A program made the translations under genes and the position numbers. This document shows positions 63,181 to 64,000 of a stretch of DNA of 64,000 nt, piece after piece. The stretch is from Auanema rhodensis (Eukaryota; Nematoda; Chromadorea; Rhabditida; Rhabditidae). The stretch lies in the NCBI GenBank assembly GCA_964057225.1, contig OZ059897.1, forward strand, positions 2,666,001-2,730,000, written 5' to 3'. The notes under the pieces were generated by a model that was not told the origin of the DNA, searched no databases, and worked only from the letters and a program-made list of their open reading frames with translations. Positions within the stretch are counted from its first letter, which is position 1, and every line of letters starts with the position of its first letter.

Positions 63181-64000
63181 ATGCATTATTTTTCAAACTA
63201 TCATAACTAATTTTTGTATAGAGCGTTTCTCAATGTCCTATAGTGCATTCGATGCGAATTTTTAAGCTGCGTTGATCTGTGTTATCTCATTTGAGTTAAC
63301 TTAAAAATGCACCGAGATATCAACTGATATAGGTTCACACTTATATCCTCGATTTTCACCCTGAAGAAATGATTTTTTCGTTGAAAAACATTGTCCATCG
63401 TCTTCGTCTTGAAAAAAGAAATCTAAAAACATCTACTTTTTGTGAAATTATTCAGAAATTTTTCGGGAAAATTTTTGTCAAAATGTTTTTGGAAGCAATG
63501 TTGAGTGTACATGGGAACTCAACATACACTAATGCATTATTTTTCAAACGATCATAACTAATTTTTGTATAGAGCGTTTCTTAATGTAGTATAGTGCATT
63601 CGATGCGGATTTTTAAGCTGCGTCGATCTGTGATATCAGATTTGAGTTAACTTAAAAATGCACCGAGATATCAACTGATATATGTTCTCACTTATATCCT
63701 CGATTTTCACCCTGAAGAAATGATTTTTTCGTTGAATAACATTGTCCATCGTCTTTGTCTTGAAAAAAGAAATCTAAAAACATCTACTTTTTGTGAAATT
63801 ATTTAGAAATTTTTCGGGAAACTTTTTGTCAAAATGTTTTTGGAAGCAATGTTGAGTGTACATGGGAACTCAACATACACTAATGCATTATTTTTCAAAC
63901 GATCATAACTAATTTTTGTATAGAGCGTTTCTCAATGTAGTATAGTGCATTCGATGCGGATTTTTAAGCTGCGTTGATCTGTGTTATCAGATTTGAGTTA
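63181..64000 (+). repeat. Monomers 181-182 and partial monomer 183
   Basis: Monomer 181 is a divergent G type with private changes TCAAACTATC, ATGTCCTATAG and TTATCTCATTTG. Monomer 182 has GTGATATC, TTCTCACTT and GGGAAACTTTT like monomers 165 and 177, but GAGTTAAC. Monomer 183 (63,883-64,000) is cut by the window edge after 118 bp. Confidence 0.9.

Larger units (their letters stand above)
1..64000 (+). repeat. Satellite DNA array, 351-bp monomer, 182 full copies plus a partial
   Basis: The same 351-bp unit recurs without a break over the whole window, always in one orientation. Landmarks such as ATGCATTATT, CGATCATAACTAA, ACATGGGAACTCA and TTCGGGAAAA return every 351 bases. Spacings between equivalent sites are exact multiples of 351 except at one insertion (monomer 77) and one deletion (monomer 180). 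One copy counted by hand is about 32% G+C. Monomers differ by scattered substitutions that fall into recurring variant types. No unique DNA, gene or transposon interrupts the array, and both ends run off the window. This is the layout of eukaryotic centromeric or pericentromeric satellite; that chromosomal location is inferred, not seen. Confidence 0.98.

Noticed and set aside
1-64000. Tandem transposon or rolling-circle element such as a Helitron end repeat
   Set aside because: No transposase, helicase, terminal repeats or target-site duplications are visible, and every unit is the same 351-bp sequence without coding capacity.
1-64000. Identification with a named satellite such as Tribolium TCAST (about 360 bp) or the Drosophila 359-bp satellite
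   Set aside because: Monomer length and AT content are similar, but I could not recognise sequence identity from memory. A BLAST or Dfam search would decide.

Overview
The whole 64 kb window is one uninterrupted satellite DNA array. A 351-bp monomer of about 32% G+C (counted by hand in one copy) is repeated head to tail in the same orientation from the first base to the last: 182 complete monomers plus a 118-bp partial copy. I phase monomers on the ATGCATTATT motif, so monomer n starts at 1+351(n-1) up to monomer 77 and at 2+351(n-1) for monomers 78-180. The one-base offset comes from an insertion at about 26,933-26,938 and is cancelled by a deletion at about 63,087-63,090. I see no protein gene, RNA gene, transposon, CRISPR array or unique sequence on either strand. 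The short ORFs of 62-70 codons are chance open frames inside the repeat.

The organism is almost certainly a eukaryote. Tens of kilobases of pure tandem satellite with nested higher-order repeats is the pattern of centromeric or pericentromeric heterochromatin, and it would need a long-read assembly to be resolved. I cannot name the species. CpG is not depleted in the monomer, which argues weakly against a genome with heavy, long-standing CpG methylation. Neither edge of the array lies in the window.

Monomer variants are ordered into higher-order repeats (HORs) whose period changes along the array. 1-2,808: 3-monomer HOR. 2,809-8,424: 4-monomer HOR in four copies. 8,425-11,232: a second copy of 352-3,159, shifted 23 monomers (8,073 bp). 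11,233-27,028: mixed variants with 2-, 3-, 4- and 10-monomer repeats. 27,029-42,823: mostly a 3-monomer HOR with deletions and fusions. 31,943-35,101 recurs at 42,824-45,982, 31 monomers (10,881 bp) away. 44,930-48,088: 6-monomer repeat. 49,493-56,863: 14-monomer (4,914 bp) duplication with a nested 3-monomer repeat. 55,811-62,830: 7-monomer HOR with internal deletions. The last variants (62,129-63,531) resemble those at 11,233-12,636.

The DNA itself carries structure: an imperfect hairpin at monomer positions 78-128, a central dyad near 137-155 that exists in several forms including two different perfect 14-bp palindromes, a 9-bp inverted repeat at 318-345, and A/T tracts spaced 11-13 bp at 264-310. 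No genes work together here. The biology is that of array evolution (unequal exchange, gene conversion, segmental amplification) and possibly chromatin packaging.
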